Shown: positions 39,785-49,549, numbered from the stretch's first letter. The stretch is 64,000 nucleotides of DNA from Stappia sp. BW2 (GCF_008107695.1 NZ_VIRG01000070.1:1054001-1118000), one strand, 5' to 3'. Translations and numbers: made by a program. The notes: generated by a model from the letters alone, not told the origin.

Positions 39785-40096
39785 TCAATCCCAGCGGGAC
39801 AGACCGCGAGGAAACAATGGTTCCTTGCATTCGAACGCCACCGGGCAGCGTGGCGTGTCCCGGGTTGGGCCGTACTGCGTGAACAACACCTGATTGCGAT
39901 CGCAGTAACTGAGGTTCGAAACAAACATCGAATAGGTGTACTGGCCCGTGGTGAAGACCACGGCACCGTGCTGACGCACCATGTTCTGCGCCTGGGCACA
40001 GGTCATCTTGCGAAGATCCGGACGAGCCTCGGCCGCGGTCGAAATAACCAGGCCGGGAAGGGCAAGCGCTGCAGCGCAAAGAAACAGTTTCCGCAT
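39785..40096 (-). CDS. Small secreted cysteine-containing protein
   Basis: Protein of 103 residues with a signal peptide (MRKLFLCAAALALPGLVIST, cleavage likely after AAEA). The mature part has four cysteines in the pattern MTCAQAQ, SYCDRN, PRCPVA, FEC, probably two disulfides. Similar short secreted proteins with this MTCAQA opening are common in Hyphomicrobiales, without a known role. ATG 40096 follows AGGAG. Confidence 0.75.
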   Translation of the reverse strand: MRKLFLCAAALALPGLVISTAAEARPDLRKMTCAQAQNMVRQHGAVVFTTGQYTYSMFVSNLSYCDRNQVLFTQYGPTRDTPRCPVAFECKEPLFPRGLSRWD

Positions 40097-40259
40097 GAGG
40101 GTCTCCTGACGTGCCATCGCCTCCGGGAGGGGACGCTTTGCGTTCTCAGCTTAGCAGAACCGTCCGGAAGTTGGGTGATGGCAGCAGTGTGCATCATGCT
40201 GCGGGAAGCAATTGTGATTGCGAGCACAAAAAACACATCTGAGACACATTCGCCCGGGC

Positions 40260-40730
40260 TTACCGGCGGTTTTGGGCTATCTGTCTGGAGCAGACTGACC
40301 CCGCCAAGGCTTCCCGGGCTCCGTTCAGCGAGAAGCCTGAGTAGCGTCTGTCTTCCAGTTGGACGGCAAATTTGACCGCGGAACGAAGCCGGTGCCAGAA
40401 ATAGGTCATGTTGTCCGAACAGGCGGGACAGTCGTTGTAGATGAAGCCGTCGTCTGCGGCTCTGAACTTTACAAGTTTGTGATCCAGCTCGACCAGAACC
40501 GTGGTGCCGGGGGCCGGTCGGCGGCCTTTGATGCGGATGTCGATGAGGGTGTTCTTAATGGCATGGCTGGGAGGACACCAGATCGTGAACCGTGCTCCTG
40601 TCGAACTTTCGATCCAGTAGCGCTCGTAACCGTGGGCGGTGTCTGTGTGCCATTTGCCGTGATCGGCGGCGACTGCGTGCAAAGGCGCGGCCAGGGTCAG
40701 GAATACGAAAAACGGGAAGGCGATCCGCAT
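40260..40730 (-). CDS. Secreted Cys-rich protein, paralogue A
   Basis: Protein of 156 residues: signal peptide (MRIAFPFFVFLTLAAPLHAV), then a domain with cysteines in FTIWCPPS, YNDCPACSD and the final SVCSRQ. The region CPACSDNMTYFWHRLRS and the tail DRRYSGFSLNGA match the neighbouring paralogue B closely. Predicted periplasmic or secreted; function unknown. ATG 40730 begins the signal peptide; an in-frame GTG at 40754 is the alternative. It sits antisense to and between pccB and pccA. Confidence 0.75.
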   Translation of the reverse strand: MRIAFPFFVFLTLAAPLHAVAADHGKWHTDTAHGYERYWIESSTGARFTIWCPPSHAIKNTLIDIRIKGRRPAPGTTVLVELDHKLVKFRAADDGFIYNDCPACSDNMTYFWHRLRSAVKFAVQLEDRRYSGFSLNGAREALAGSVCSRQIAQNRR

Positions 40731-40851
40731 CGAGCTGTTTCCGTAATTTGTCACCGACGAAAATTACAGGTGTCAGTCAAAAAACCGTTTGGTCGGGAAT
40801 ACGTTCAATGTCTCGCTGGCCGGGGTGGGGTCACCCCGGAAGCTTGTGTTT

Positions 40852-41325
40852 TCACCTTGGGTGCAGTTTCTGCCAGTCCGTGGGGCAGACATCGCCGGGG
40901 ATGATCTTCTGGGCACCGCGAAGGGAAAAACCCGCGTAGCGGTCGTCCTGGAATTTGACCACCAGGGAATGGGAAGATCGCAATCTGTGCCAGACATAGC
41001 CAAAACTGTCGGAACAGGCGGCGCAGCTGGTCTCGACATATCCCTGCTCGTTGATCGGCAGTTCCATGACTTCCCGATCCAGGATCACTTTGACCTTGGT
41101 GTGGGCAGGGGGCATTTTCCCGTCGATGTCTATATGAAGCAGTGTGCCGTTGATGCTGCGTTTCGGGTGACACCAGACGACGAAATTCGCACCATCGCTA
41201 TTTGTGGTCCAGTAACGCATAAAACCGTTGATCTCGCCGCTCTTCCATTTTCCTGCAGTGTCCGCCAACACGGAGGTTGGCAGTAAAACACTTGCAATCA
41301 CTGCTGCCGAAAGGATGCGTTGCAT
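40852..41325 (-). CDS. Secreted Cys-rich protein, paralogue B
   Basis: Protein of 157 residues with signal peptide (MQRILSAAVIASVLLPTSVL). The mature domain parallels paralogue A throughout: RYW near the start, FVVWCHPK, a LHIDIDGKMPPAHTKVKVIL strand block, CAACSDSFGYVWHRLRSS, DDRYAGFSLRGA and a terminal VCPTDW. The two genes form a tandem duplication, but the proteins have diverged well beyond half of positions. ATG 41325 has GGGGA nine bases upstream. Confidence 0.77.
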   Translation of the reverse strand: MQRILSAAVIASVLLPTSVLADTAGKWKSGEINGFMRYWTTNSDGANFVVWCHPKRSINGTLLHIDIDGKMPPAHTKVKVILDREVMELPINEQGYVETSCAACSDSFGYVWHRLRSSHSLVVKFQDDRYAGFSLRGAQKIIPGDVCPTDWQKLHPR

Positions 41326-41550
41326 ATATTTATTTCCCCATTGCCTAGGTATTTTCTGCAATAATTTTCTTAAAATTCGGATAAGCTTTTGTTCTTCAAT
41401 GGGCGCATTTCCTGCCTAGAAGTAATAAAAGTGCCGGTGATGACTGCTGGTGTGACCTATCCGCAAAATCACGCCTCGTCCTTTGGATAAGTTGCGTGCC
41501 ACTGTGGTGCAGCCTACAAAATGGAAAATCGTCCAGCTGGGTGGAAATTC

Positions 41551-43563
41551 ATGTTCTCCAAAATACTAGTCGCTAACCGTGGTGAGATCGCCTGTCGTGT
41601 TATCAAGACGGCCCGCCGCATGGGCATAAAGACGGTGGCGGTTTACTCCGACGCCGATCGTGATGCGTTGCATGTGGAAATGGCAGACGAGGCGGTTCAC
41701 ATCGGACCGGCAGCCGCATCGGAATCCTATCTGATTGCTGACAAGATCATCGCGGCCTGCAAGCAGACCGGTGCCGAAGCCGTGCATCCGGGTTATGGCT
41801 TCCTGTCCGAACGGGCCAGTTTTCCCGAGGCACTGGCAAAAGAGGGCATTGTCTGGATCGGTCCGAACCCGCGCGCCATCATGGCGATGGGCGACAAGAT
41901 CGAGTCCAAGAAATTTGCCAACGACGCCAGGGTCAGCACGGTTCCGGGCTATCTCGGCGTCATCGAAAGCCCGGAGCAGGCTGTTCAGATTGCCGAGGAT
42001 ATTGGCTATCCGGTCATGATCAAGGCGTCAGCCGGCGGTGGCGGCAAGGGCATGCGCATCGCTTGGAATGCGGACGAGGTGCGGGACGGTTACACCCGCT
42101 CGAAATCCGAAGCCGCATCTTCCTTTGGGGATGACCGGGTTTTCATCGAGAAGTTCATTGAAAATCCGCGCCATATCGAAATCCAGGTGCTGGGCGACAA
42201 ACACGGTAATGCGATTTATCTGGGCGAGCGTGAATGTTCGATCCAGCGGCGAAACCAGAAGGTCATCGAGGAAGCGCCATCGCCTTTGCTTGACGAGGAA
42301 ACGCGCCGCAAGATGGGTGAGCAGGCCGTCGCGCTTGCCAAGGCCGTCGACTACGACAGTGCCGGGACGGTTGAGTTCGTTGCCGGGCAGGACAAGAGCT
42401 TCTTCTTCCTTGAGATGAACACCCGTCTGCAGGTGGAGCATCCGGTGACAGAACTCATCACCGGTGTCGATCTGGTGGAGCAGATGATCCGCGTTGCTGC
42501 CGGCGAGAAGCTGGAACTCGCCCAGGAAGACGTAAAGCTGAACGGCTGGGCAGTCGAAAGCCGTATTTATGCGGAAGATCCCTACCGCAATTTCCTGCCG
42601 TCCATAGGGCGGCTTGTGCGTTACCGGCCGCCTCAGGAGGAGGTCAGCAACGGGATTACCATTCGCAACGACACCGGTGTCGTCGAGGGCTCGGAAATCT
42701 CCATGTTCTACGATCCGATGATCGCGAAGCTGATCACCCATGCGCCGACCCGTGCGGAAGCGATCGATGCGATGAGCTCGGCGCTGGACGCTTTTTACGT
42801 CGACGGGATCCAGCACAACGTACCGTTCCTGACCGCGCTCATGAACCATCCGCGCTGGCGCTCCGGCGAGTTGTCGACCAGTTTTATCGCTGATGAGTAT
42901 CCCGATGGGTTCGCACCGGCGGTTCCCGATGACGGGGCCTATTCGATTCTCGCCGCCGTTGCTCTGTCGATGGGCGCACTGCAGCGTGAGCGTCTGGATC
43001 ATCTGCCCGACCGACTTCGGGCCCATTCCGGCGCTATCCGCGAAGACTGGGTGATCAAGCTCGACAAGACCTACGTTCCGATCCGCCTTGTGGCCGGATA
43101 TCCCGGCACGCCCGTCGAAATTGACGTCGCAATAGGCGATGGTCCGGTGGTCAACGTGGAATCCGATTGGGCTCCGGGCGATCCGCTTTGGTCAGGCAAG
43201 GTTGGCGACCAGGAGGTGACCGTGCAGGTGCGGACTCTGCGCGGGGGGTACCGTCTGGACTGGCAGGGCTATTCGGTGATCGCCAAGGTGATGACGCCGC
43301 GGATTGCCGAACTGGATGCCTTGATGCCGGAAAAGCTGCCGCCGGATACGTCCAAGATGTTGCTGTGTCCGATGCCGGGTCTCGTGGTGTCCATCGCGGT
43401 GGCAGAAGGCCAGGAAGTCAAGGCGGGCGAGCAGCTTGCCGTCGTCGAAGCCATGAAGATGGAAAACGTCCTGCGGGCGGAGCGCGACTGTATGGTGACT
43501 GCAATCAAGGCAACCCCCGGCGATAGTCTTGCCGTAGATGCCGTGATCATGGAGTTTTCCTGA
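41551..43563 (+). CDS. pccA: Propionyl-CoA carboxylase alpha (biotin carboxylase) subunit
   Basis: Biotin carboxylase plus biotin carrier, 670 residues. N-terminal FSKILVANRGEIACRVIKTA, the ATP-grasp glycine loop KASAGGGGKGMRIAW, the LEMNTRLQVEHPVTEL active-site block, and a C-terminal biotinyl domain with Lys636 in EAMKMEN. ATG 41551 gives the family MFSKILVANRGE start; ATG 41521 would add ten residues. The length and the long insertion before the biotin domain fit PccA rather than acetyl-CoA carboxylase AccC. Confidence 0.96.
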   Translation: MFSKILVANRGEIACRVIKTARRMGIKTVAVYSDADRDALHVEMADEAVHIGPAAASESYLIADKIIAACKQTGAEAVHPGYGFLSERASFPEALAKEGIVWIGPNPRAIMAMGDKIESKKFANDARVSTVPGYLGVIESPEQAVQIAEDIGYPVMIKASAGGGGKGMRIAWNADEVRDGYTRSKSEAASSFGDDRVFIEKFIENPRHIEIQVLGDKHGNAIYLGERECSIQRRNQKVIEEAPSPLLDEETRRKMGEQAVALAKAVDYDSAGTVEFVAGQDKSFFFLEMNTRLQVEHPVTELITGVDLVEQMIRVAAGEKLELAQEDVKLNGWAVESRIYAEDPYRNFLPSIGRLVRYRPPQEEVSNGITIRNDTGVVEGSEISMFYDPMIAKLITHAPTRAEAIDAMSSALDAFYVDGIQHNVPFLTALMNHPRWRSGELSTSFIADEYPDGFAPAVPDDGAYSILAAVALSMGALQRERLDHLPDRLRAHSGAIREDWVIKLDKTYVPIRLVAGYPGTPVEIDVAIGDGPVVNVESDWAPGDPLWSGKVGDQEVTVQVRTLRGGYRLDWQGYSVIAKVMTPRIAELDALMPEKLPPDTSKMLLCPMPGLVVSIAVAEGQEVKAGEQLAVVEAMKMENVLRAERDCMVTAIKATPGDSLAVDAVIMEFS

Positions 43564-43609
43564 TCTCTGTCAAAGTCTGATTGACAGTTATCTGACGCTG
43601 CCGATACTT

Positions 43610-43648
43610 AGCGGCCTGCGACCTCCCGGTCCGGGCCGCTTTCTTTTT
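43610..43648 (+). terminator. Probable terminator after pccA
   Basis: A 7-bp stem AGCGGCC/GGCCGCT with a 17-base loop containing further pairing (CCCGGTCCGGG) is followed by TTCTTTTT. It lies 46 bases after the pccA stop and directly before the next gene. Confidence 0.6.
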
Positions 43649-43667
43649 CAATGGGTTACGAGGCATT

Positions 43668-44318
43668 TTGACAATTTCCACCATTCTTTTCGACCTCGAC
43701 GGAACCCTGACGGATCCCTTCGAAGGTATTACGCGTTCGATCCAGTATGCGGTTGAAAAGATGGGTGGGCAGGCACAGGACACGACAGACCTGCGCTGGT
43801 GTATCGGGCCGCCACTCTGGGACAGCTTCAAGGTTCTGCTTGAGACAGAGGACAAGGCAGAGCTGGACCGGGCGGTGGCGTATTACCGGGAACGCTATAC
43901 GGTTTCAGGCCTCTTCGAAAATTCGTTGATCGAGGGTATCCCCGAACTGCTGACAACACTGCGCAAGAACGGGATGGCCTTGCATGTTTGCACGTCCAAA
44001 CCTCACAGCTACGCGCGCCGCATTGTTGAGCACTTTGGCCTCATCGAATTTTTCGGCAAGGTCTATGGCTCTGAATTGGACGGCACCCGGTCCGCGAAGG
44101 CTGAGCTGATTGCCCACATTCTACGCGAGGAAAACATTGCATCTTCGGAAGCGGTCATGGTGGGTGACCGCAAGCATGACCTTGTCGGGGCTAATGCCAA
44201 TGACGTGGCAGGAATTGGTGTCCTGTGGGGCTATGGCAGCCGGGAAGAACTGGCCGCCGAGCATCCGGTACTGATTGCCGAGGTTCCGGGGGACATAGCC
44301 GCGCATTTTGGCGCCTGA
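43668..44318 (+). CDS. HAD-family phosphatase
   Basis: HAD hydrolase, 216 residues, phosphoglycolate phosphatase-like. Motif I FDLDGTLTD (residues 8-16), motif II in HVCTSKP, motif III Lys in SAKAELI, motif IV VMVGDRKHDLVGA; helical cap between motifs I and II. TTG 43668 is the start: it has GAGG five bases upstream and no later ATG precedes motif I. Substrate not identified; the second such enzyme in this window (the other is at 28789). Confidence 0.88.
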   Translation: MTISTILFDLDGTLTDPFEGITRSIQYAVEKMGGQAQDTTDLRWCIGPPLWDSFKVLLETEDKAELDRAVAYYRERYTVSGLFENSLIEGIPELLTTLRKNGMALHVCTSKPHSYARRIVEHFGLIEFFGKVYGSELDGTRSAKAELIAHILREENIASSEAVMVGDRKHDLVGANANDVAGIGVLWGYGSREELAAEHPVLIAEVPGDIAAHFGA

Positions 44319-44431
44319 TAAAGCCTTTGCGTTCAAGACGTTGCAGCGCGAGTGGCGTGTTGCTGAGAAAAATACTTTATTAATACGGATTTTAACGATT
44401 TTCCGTAAGTTAGGTTCAAGAGGAGCGGGCC

Positions 44432-45724
44432 TTGGCAAAACGGATTCATGCAACGGATACCAAAGATACGGCGGTGCCGCCTGAAACGGTGGTTGATGTC
44501 GGGTATTACTCACCTGCAAACAGGCCCCCGCCACCAGTCCCGGCCGGCTATGCCCTGCATCAGGTGACGGTCCGGCCTCTGACTGCTTGTCCGTTCCAGA
44601 TTTGCCTTCTGGATGTCGGTGCTACGGGCGAATTACCAGACTGCGACCTGCGCCGAATTCGCGAGTCGACGTTCATCATTGCCTGTGCAGACCGGAAACT
44701 CCCCGTAGCCGATCAACTGCACTTGCTGGATAGCGGCGTTGATGAGGTGGTTGACACCAGTGATGCAGACCTTTTGCTGCTTTCGCTCAGGCGTGCCGAA
44801 CTCGTGATTGCACGGCAAACGGCCTTGTTCCGCAAGTGCCGGGACCTTGCAATTGAAAGGGATAACCTTCAATCCGCGATCGACAACCTGCCGTCGCCTA
44901 TCTTTTTCAAAGACCGGGCTGGCATCTACAGGGGCTGCAACAAGGCCTTCGAGGCATTTATCGGATTACCGGCCAGCAAGGTGCGCGGTTCCAGTGTTCA
45001 CGACGTGGCACCGTCTGAATTGGCAAAAATCTACGAAGTCGCCGACGAAGAGTTGATGCAGCAGGGCGGCGTTCAGATCTACGAAGCTGAGGTGTGTTAC
45101 GCGGACGGCGAATACCGTACGGTGACTTTCCACAAGGCTGTGACGCTGGATTCGGTTTCCGGCGAGGTGAATGGACTTGCCGGTTCCATGCTCGATATTA
45201 CCGAGCGCAAGCGTCTGGAAGATCAGCTTAAGCGGGCAGCTGAACGCGATGCTCTGACCGATGCCTATAATCGCCGGCGTTTTTTTGAACTGGCGGCATT
45301 GGCTGAGGAGAGGGCGAAGAAAACGTCGACAAGTCTCTCCATCCTCGTCCTGGACGTCGACCATTTCAAACAGATCAATGACCAGTATGGGCACGCCTGC
45401 GGTGATGATGCGCTCAATCATATTGTCGGGCTGCTGAAAAGCGTTCTTCAAGCACCTCACATTTTTGCAAGAGCGGGTGGCGAAGAATTTTACTGCCTGC
45501 TGGAAGGGTGCGGCCTCGATGAGGCCTTTAACATTGCCGAGCGCATTCGCGAGGCCGTGAACACGACGCCCCACAAGCACGGACAACAGCTCATCCCGAT
45601 GCGTGTCAGCATAGGGGGGGCAAGCGTTGCTGATGGTGAGAAAATCAACCAGGCCATTGCAAGGGCCGATGGGGCGCTCTACTGCGCCAAACAGGCTGGC
45701 AGGAACCGGGTCTGCATGGCCTGA
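44432..45724 (+). CDS. PAS-GGDEF diguanylate cyclase
   Basis: Signalling protein of 430 residues, no membrane segment. A divergent N-terminal region (about 40-140) recalls a response-regulator fold; a PAS domain (about 145-260, AIDNLPSPIFFKDRAGIYRG) ends in MLDITERKRLED; the GGDEF domain has DVDHFKQINDQYGH and the active-site variant GGEEF near residue 348. The RxxD inhibitory site upstream of GGEEF is missing (QAPH there), so product inhibition is unlikely. TTG 44432 follows AGGAG by six bases. Confidence 0.9.
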   Translation: MAKRIHATDTKDTAVPPETVVDVGYYSPANRPPPPVPAGYALHQVTVRPLTACPFQICLLDVGATGELPDCDLRRIRESTFIIACADRKLPVADQLHLLDSGVDEVVDTSDADLLLLSLRRAELVIARQTALFRKCRDLAIERDNLQSAIDNLPSPIFFKDRAGIYRGCNKAFEAFIGLPASKVRGSSVHDVAPSELAKIYEVADEELMQQGGVQIYEAEVCYADGEYRTVTFHKAVTLDSVSGEVNGLAGSMLDITERKRLEDQLKRAAERDALTDAYNRRRFFELAALAEERAKKTSTSLSILVLDVDHFKQINDQYGHACGDDALNHIVGLLKSVLQAPHIFARAGGEEFYCLLEGCGLDEAFNIAERIREAVNTTPHKHGQQLIPMRVSIGGASVADGEKINQAIARADGALYCAKQAGRNRVCMA

Positions 45725-45803
45725 TGAGCCTTCGCTGTAGCGGGCGGCTTTCTTCCTTTGTTGCATCCGGATCATTTCAGGGATACTGAAACTGTTAGAG
45801 AGC

Positions 45804-45971
<168 letters not shown>

Positions 45972-46060
45972 TGACCGCTGCCTTCAGATGAAGGCCGGTG
46001 GGCGTGTGTCTTTTGAGACTGTTCTGAAAGTTGACAGAACGGATCGCGGATAGGACGCCC

Positions 46061-46951
46061 ATGCCAACCACCTTCAAGAAACCCATTTTCGCCGCGCTTG
46101 CCATGGTCGGTGCAGGGGCCTGCTTTGCGCTTGTGAACGGTGCTCTTCAGGCCTCCACCATGCGGCTGGGAGTGCCTTCGACATCCGCTGCCTTCTGGCA
46201 ATATGCGCTGGGCCTGCTGGTGGCGCTGCCATTTGTCCTGCGGCGCGGTCTGTCGGCATTGAAGACGAGGCAGATTGGCTGGCATCTGATCCGTGGCGGT
46301 TTGGCTGTCATCGGCATTCAGATGTGGGTTGCTGGCCTTGCAAGGGTTGAGATCTGGCAGGCAATTGCTCTGGTGATGACCTCACCGTTTTTCGTGACCG
46401 TCGGTGCCAAGGTCTTCTTCAGGGAACGGGTCGGGATGGTTCGGTGGCTTGCGACACTCGCGGGTTTTTCCGGAGGCATGGTGATCCTGGAACCCTGGAC
46501 GGAGGCTTTCAGCCTGGCTGCGCTTCTGCCGGTTGGGGCTGCAGCTTTCTGGGCCGGAACTTCTCTGGTCACCAAGAAACTGACCGCAACTGAAAACGCC
46601 GATTCCATCACCGTTTATCTGCTACTTCTTCTGACGCCCGTAAATGCTTTGCTGGCACTGGGCGAGGGCGGCATCGTGCCGACCGGGCCAGCGCTTTGGC
46701 TGCTTGTTGGTGCGGGAGTGTTGACGGTGCTGGCGAATTATCTGTTGACGCTTGCCTATCAAAAAGCCGATGCCGCCTTTGTCCAGCCATTTGATCATCT
46801 GAAGCTGCCGCTGAATATTGCCGTCGGTTTCTTCGCTTTCGGGTTTGCCCCGAATGGAGCCTTCTGGCCGGGTGCACTGGTGATTGTCGGCGCGTCGCTG
46901 CTGGTGATGCTGGACGAGCAGAAGCGTGGTACGCAGGTGTCCACAGCCTGA
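46061..46951 (+). CDS. ribN: EamA-family transporter, probable riboflavin transporter RibN
   Basis: Ten-helix DMT/EamA membrane protein, 296 residues, with two repeated halves. The FMN riboswitch directly upstream points to flavin transport; RibN of Rhizobium leguminosarum, a riboflavin importer of this family, has the same arrangement. ATG 46061 follows TAGGA by five bases; an in-frame codon at 46031 would add ten residues. Substrate assignment rests on the riboswitch and family, not on a motif. Confidence 0.85.
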   Translation: MPTTFKKPIFAALAMVGAGACFALVNGALQASTMRLGVPSTSAAFWQYALGLLVALPFVLRRGLSALKTRQIGWHLIRGGLAVIGIQMWVAGLARVEIWQAIALVMTSPFFVTVGAKVFFRERVGMVRWLATLAGFSGGMVILEPWTEAFSLAALLPVGAAAFWAGTSLVTKKLTATENADSITVYLLLLLTPVNALLALGEGGIVPTGPALWLLVGAGVLTVLANYLLTLAYQKADAAFVQPFDHLKLPLNIAVGFFAFGFAPNGAFWPGALVIVGASLLVMLDEQKRGTQVSTA

Positions 46952-47021
46952 AGCGCCTAAGCATTTGCGAACAGGCGTATTTGCTCTAGGCTTTCTAGCC
47001 ACGCGACCCTCGGAGACCTGA

Positions 47022-47309
47022 ATGACCGCAGATCCATTGACCGTTCATGTGCTGATTGAGGGCCGAGTCCAGGGTGTTGGCTATCGGGCATGGTGTGCGG
47101 GCGAAGCTGAAGACAGGGCGCTGGCCGGTTGGGTGCGCAATCTCGGGTCTGGCGGAGTTGAGGCCGTGTTTTCCGGCCCTTCCGATATTGTGGTCGACAT
47201 GCTTGATGCGCTTTGGCAGGGGCCGTCGCTTGCAAGAGTGAACCTGGTGAAAGACCTGGAACCGGTAGAGCCCTGCTCAGGCACCTTTGAAGTGCGCGAC
47301 ACGGCTTAA
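47022..47309 (+). CDS. acyP: Acylphosphatase
   Basis: Small acylphosphatase, 95 residues, hydrolysing carboxyl-phosphate bonds. The active-site block VQGVGYRAWC contains the phosphate-binding loop and catalytic Arg; the Asn is in GWVRNLGSGGVEAVFSG. ATG 47022 follows GGAG. It is a single gene between the flavin transporter and the sulfolipid operon. Confidence 0.93.
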   Translation: MTADPLTVHVLIEGRVQGVGYRAWCAGEAEDRALAGWVRNLGSGGVEAVFSGPSDIVVDMLDALWQGPSLARVNLVKDLEPVEPCSGTFEVRDTA

Positions 47310-47453
47310 ACACCTGTGGCCAATCGTCTTTTATATATCAATCGTCACATTGGCAGTTGAGTTGTCACGGAAATATCGCAATGTTCTGATTTTTCAGATG
47401 CAGCAATCGGTGCCGTGCAGATGGTCCGAAAAGTGTAAACGGGGAGATTTTCA

Positions 47454-48674
47454 GTGAAGATTGCGATACTTGGTGGTGATGGTTTTGTCGGCTGGCCCAC
47501 ATCCTTGCATCTTTCGGATCAGGGCCATGAAGTTCATATCATCGACAATCTGAGCCGCCGCTGGATCGATGCCGAGCTTGGCGTGCAATCGCTGACGCCC
47601 ATGGATTCGATCCAGGAGCGCACGCGGATCTGGAAGCAGGAAACCGGTAACACCATTCGCTTCCACCTGATCGACATTGCCCGTGACTACGAGGTGTTCA
47701 AAGCCTGGCTGGCCGAAAACCGCCCGGACGCGATCATCCATTTCGCCGAACAGCGGGCCGCGCCGTATTCGATGAAATCGGATCAGCACAAGAATTACAC
47801 GGTCAATAACAACGTCAATGCGACGCACCATTTGCTCAACGCGATGGTGGAACTCGATCTTGACGCGCATCTGGTCCACCTCGGCACCATGGGCGTCTAT
47901 GGCTATTCGAGCGTCGGCGCAGCCATTCCGGAAGGCTATCTTTCGGTTGATGTGGAAACCCTCAGCGGCTCCAAGGCGTCCCAGGAAATCCTGTATCCGG
48001 CCAATCCCGGTTCGATCTACCATATGACCAAGTGCCTGGATCAACTGCTGTTCCAGTTCTATGCCAAGAACGACGGGCTTCGGGTCACAGATCTGCACCA
48101 GGGGATCGTGTGGGGGACGCACACGGAACAGACCCTGCGCCACAAACAGCTCATCAACCGATTCGATTACGACGGCGACTATGGCACCGTCCTGAACCGC
48201 TTCCTGATCCAGGCAGCCATCGGCTATCCGCTGACGGTGCATGGCACTGGCGGGCAGACACGGGCCTTCATTCACATTCAGGATTCGGTCCGCTGCATTG
48301 AACTGGCGCTGAAGAACCCGCCCCAAAAAGGTGATCGGGTCAAAGTGTTCAACCAGATGACCGAGACCCACAGGGTGCGGGATCTGGCGGAGCTTATTTC
48401 CCGACTGACCGGCGCAAAGGTTGCCTATCTGCCGAACCCGCGCAAGGAAGCAGCCGAAAACGATCTGGTAGTCGAGAACACGCAATTCCTGGAACTGGGC
48501 CTCAACCCGATCACGCTGGAAGAGGGGCTGTTGAGCGAAGTCGTGGATGTCGCCAAGAATTATGCCTACCGGGTCGACCGAAGCCGTGTACCGGCAGTAT
48601 CTGCTTGGACCAGGGAAATTGCTGACGGGATTGAACGGGACCCCGAACATCCTCGGTTGAAGTCCGTCTCCTGA
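47454..48674 (+). CDS. sqdB: UDP-sulfoquinovose synthase
   Basis: NAD-dependent extended SDR, 406 residues, converting UDP-glucose and sulfite to UDP-sulfoquinovose for sulfolipid. Rossmann loop GGDGFVGWP at residues 7-15; the active-site Thr in LGTMGVYG; Tyr and Lys in SIYHMTKCLD. The length and GTHTEQT motif match SqdB/SQD1. GTG 47454 follows GGGGAG. First gene of the sqdBDC operon. Confidence 0.96.
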   Translation: MKIAILGGDGFVGWPTSLHLSDQGHEVHIIDNLSRRWIDAELGVQSLTPMDSIQERTRIWKQETGNTIRFHLIDIARDYEVFKAWLAENRPDAIIHFAEQRAAPYSMKSDQHKNYTVNNNVNATHHLLNAMVELDLDAHLVHLGTMGVYGYSSVGAAIPEGYLSVDVETLSGSKASQEILYPANPGSIYHMTKCLDQLLFQFYAKNDGLRVTDLHQGIVWGTHTEQTLRHKQLINRFDYDGDYGTVLNRFLIQAAIGYPLTVHGTGGQTRAFIHIQDSVRCIELALKNPPQKGDRVKVFNQMTETHRVRDLAELISRLTGAKVAYLPNPRKEAAENDLVVENTQFLELGLNPITLEEGLLSEVVDVAKNYAYRVDRSRVPAVSAWTREIADGIERDPEHPRLKSVS

Positions 48675-48682
48675 GGCCAGTG

Positions 48683-49549
48683 ATGCAAGATGCTCCTCAG
48701 TTCGACCGTGCGCCCGGCAGTACGTGCGCCTATGTAACGCTAGTGACCAACCCGGACTATGTGCTTGGGGCGACAGCGCTGCTGCGCTCGCTCCGGCATT
48801 CGGGAACCGACGCCGATCTCGTGGTTCTCTATACGCCCGGGGTTCGTGAGGAGGATCTAGCCGCGCTTGCGGTTTTCGGTCCCCGGCTCGGCCGGTGTGA
48901 ACGACTGCCGACAAGCGATGCTTTCAACGAGCGCCATGAGCGCGGCCGCCTGCACAAGGCGGCTCCGTTCACGAAAGGCGGCAAGCCGGTCTTTCACACA
49001 CCGCTGGACAATTTCGTCAAGCTACGGCTGTGGCAACTCGCGGACTATGAACGGGTCGTCTTCATCGATGCCGATGCCCTTGTGCTTCAGAACTGCGACA
49101 AGCTGTTCGGGTATCCGGAATTCTGTGCAGCGCCCAATGTTTACGAGAGCCTGCAGGACTTTCACCGGTTGAACAGCGGTGTCTTTACCGCGCGCCCTGA
49201 TACCCGGACCTTCGAGGCCATGCTGACGCGTCTTGACGAGCCTGACGCATTCTGGCGGCGCACGGACCAGACATTTCTGGAACATTATTTTCCCGATTGG
49301 CATGGCTTGCCGGTGGTTTTCAACACGCTCCAGTATGTCTGGTTCAACCTGCCGGACCTATGGAACTGGAAGCAGATCCATGTGCTGCACTACCAGTATG
49401 AAAAGCCCTGGCAGACGGGCCATGAAAAGGCCGCAAGGCTGCGCCCGCTGATCGATCTCTGGCAGGCTTTTGCGACCGGTGACGGCATACCGGCCGATAT
49501 TGCAGGCCTTCCCGGTCCGCAGGAGTGGGCTGCGAAGCAGGCCTCCTGA
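48683..49549 (+). CDS. sqdD: Glycogenin-like glycosyltransferase of sulfolipid synthesis
   Basis: GT8-type glycosyltransferase, 288 residues, thought to transfer sulfoquinovose to diacylglycerol. The catalytic metal site is in RVVFIDADALVL (DxD); other family blocks are LVTNPDYVLGATALLRSLR and RLNSGVFTARPD. ATG 48683 has GAGG six bases upstream; GTG 48680 is the alternative. It follows sqdB after 8 bases and its stop overlaps sqdC by one base. SqdD is the sulfolipid glycosyltransferase described in Rhodobacter. Confidence 0.9.
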   Translation: MQDAPQFDRAPGSTCAYVTLVTNPDYVLGATALLRSLRHSGTDADLVVLYTPGVREEDLAALAVFGPRLGRCERLPTSDAFNERHERGRLHKAAPFTKGGKPVFHTPLDNFVKLRLWQLADYERVVFIDADALVLQNCDKLFGYPEFCAAPNVYESLQDFHRLNSGVFTARPDTRTFEAMLTRLDEPDAFWRRTDQTFLEHYFPDWHGLPVVFNTLQYVWFNLPDLWNWKQIHVLHYQYEKPWQTGHEKAARLRPLIDLWQAFATGDGIPADIAGLPGPQEWAAKQAS

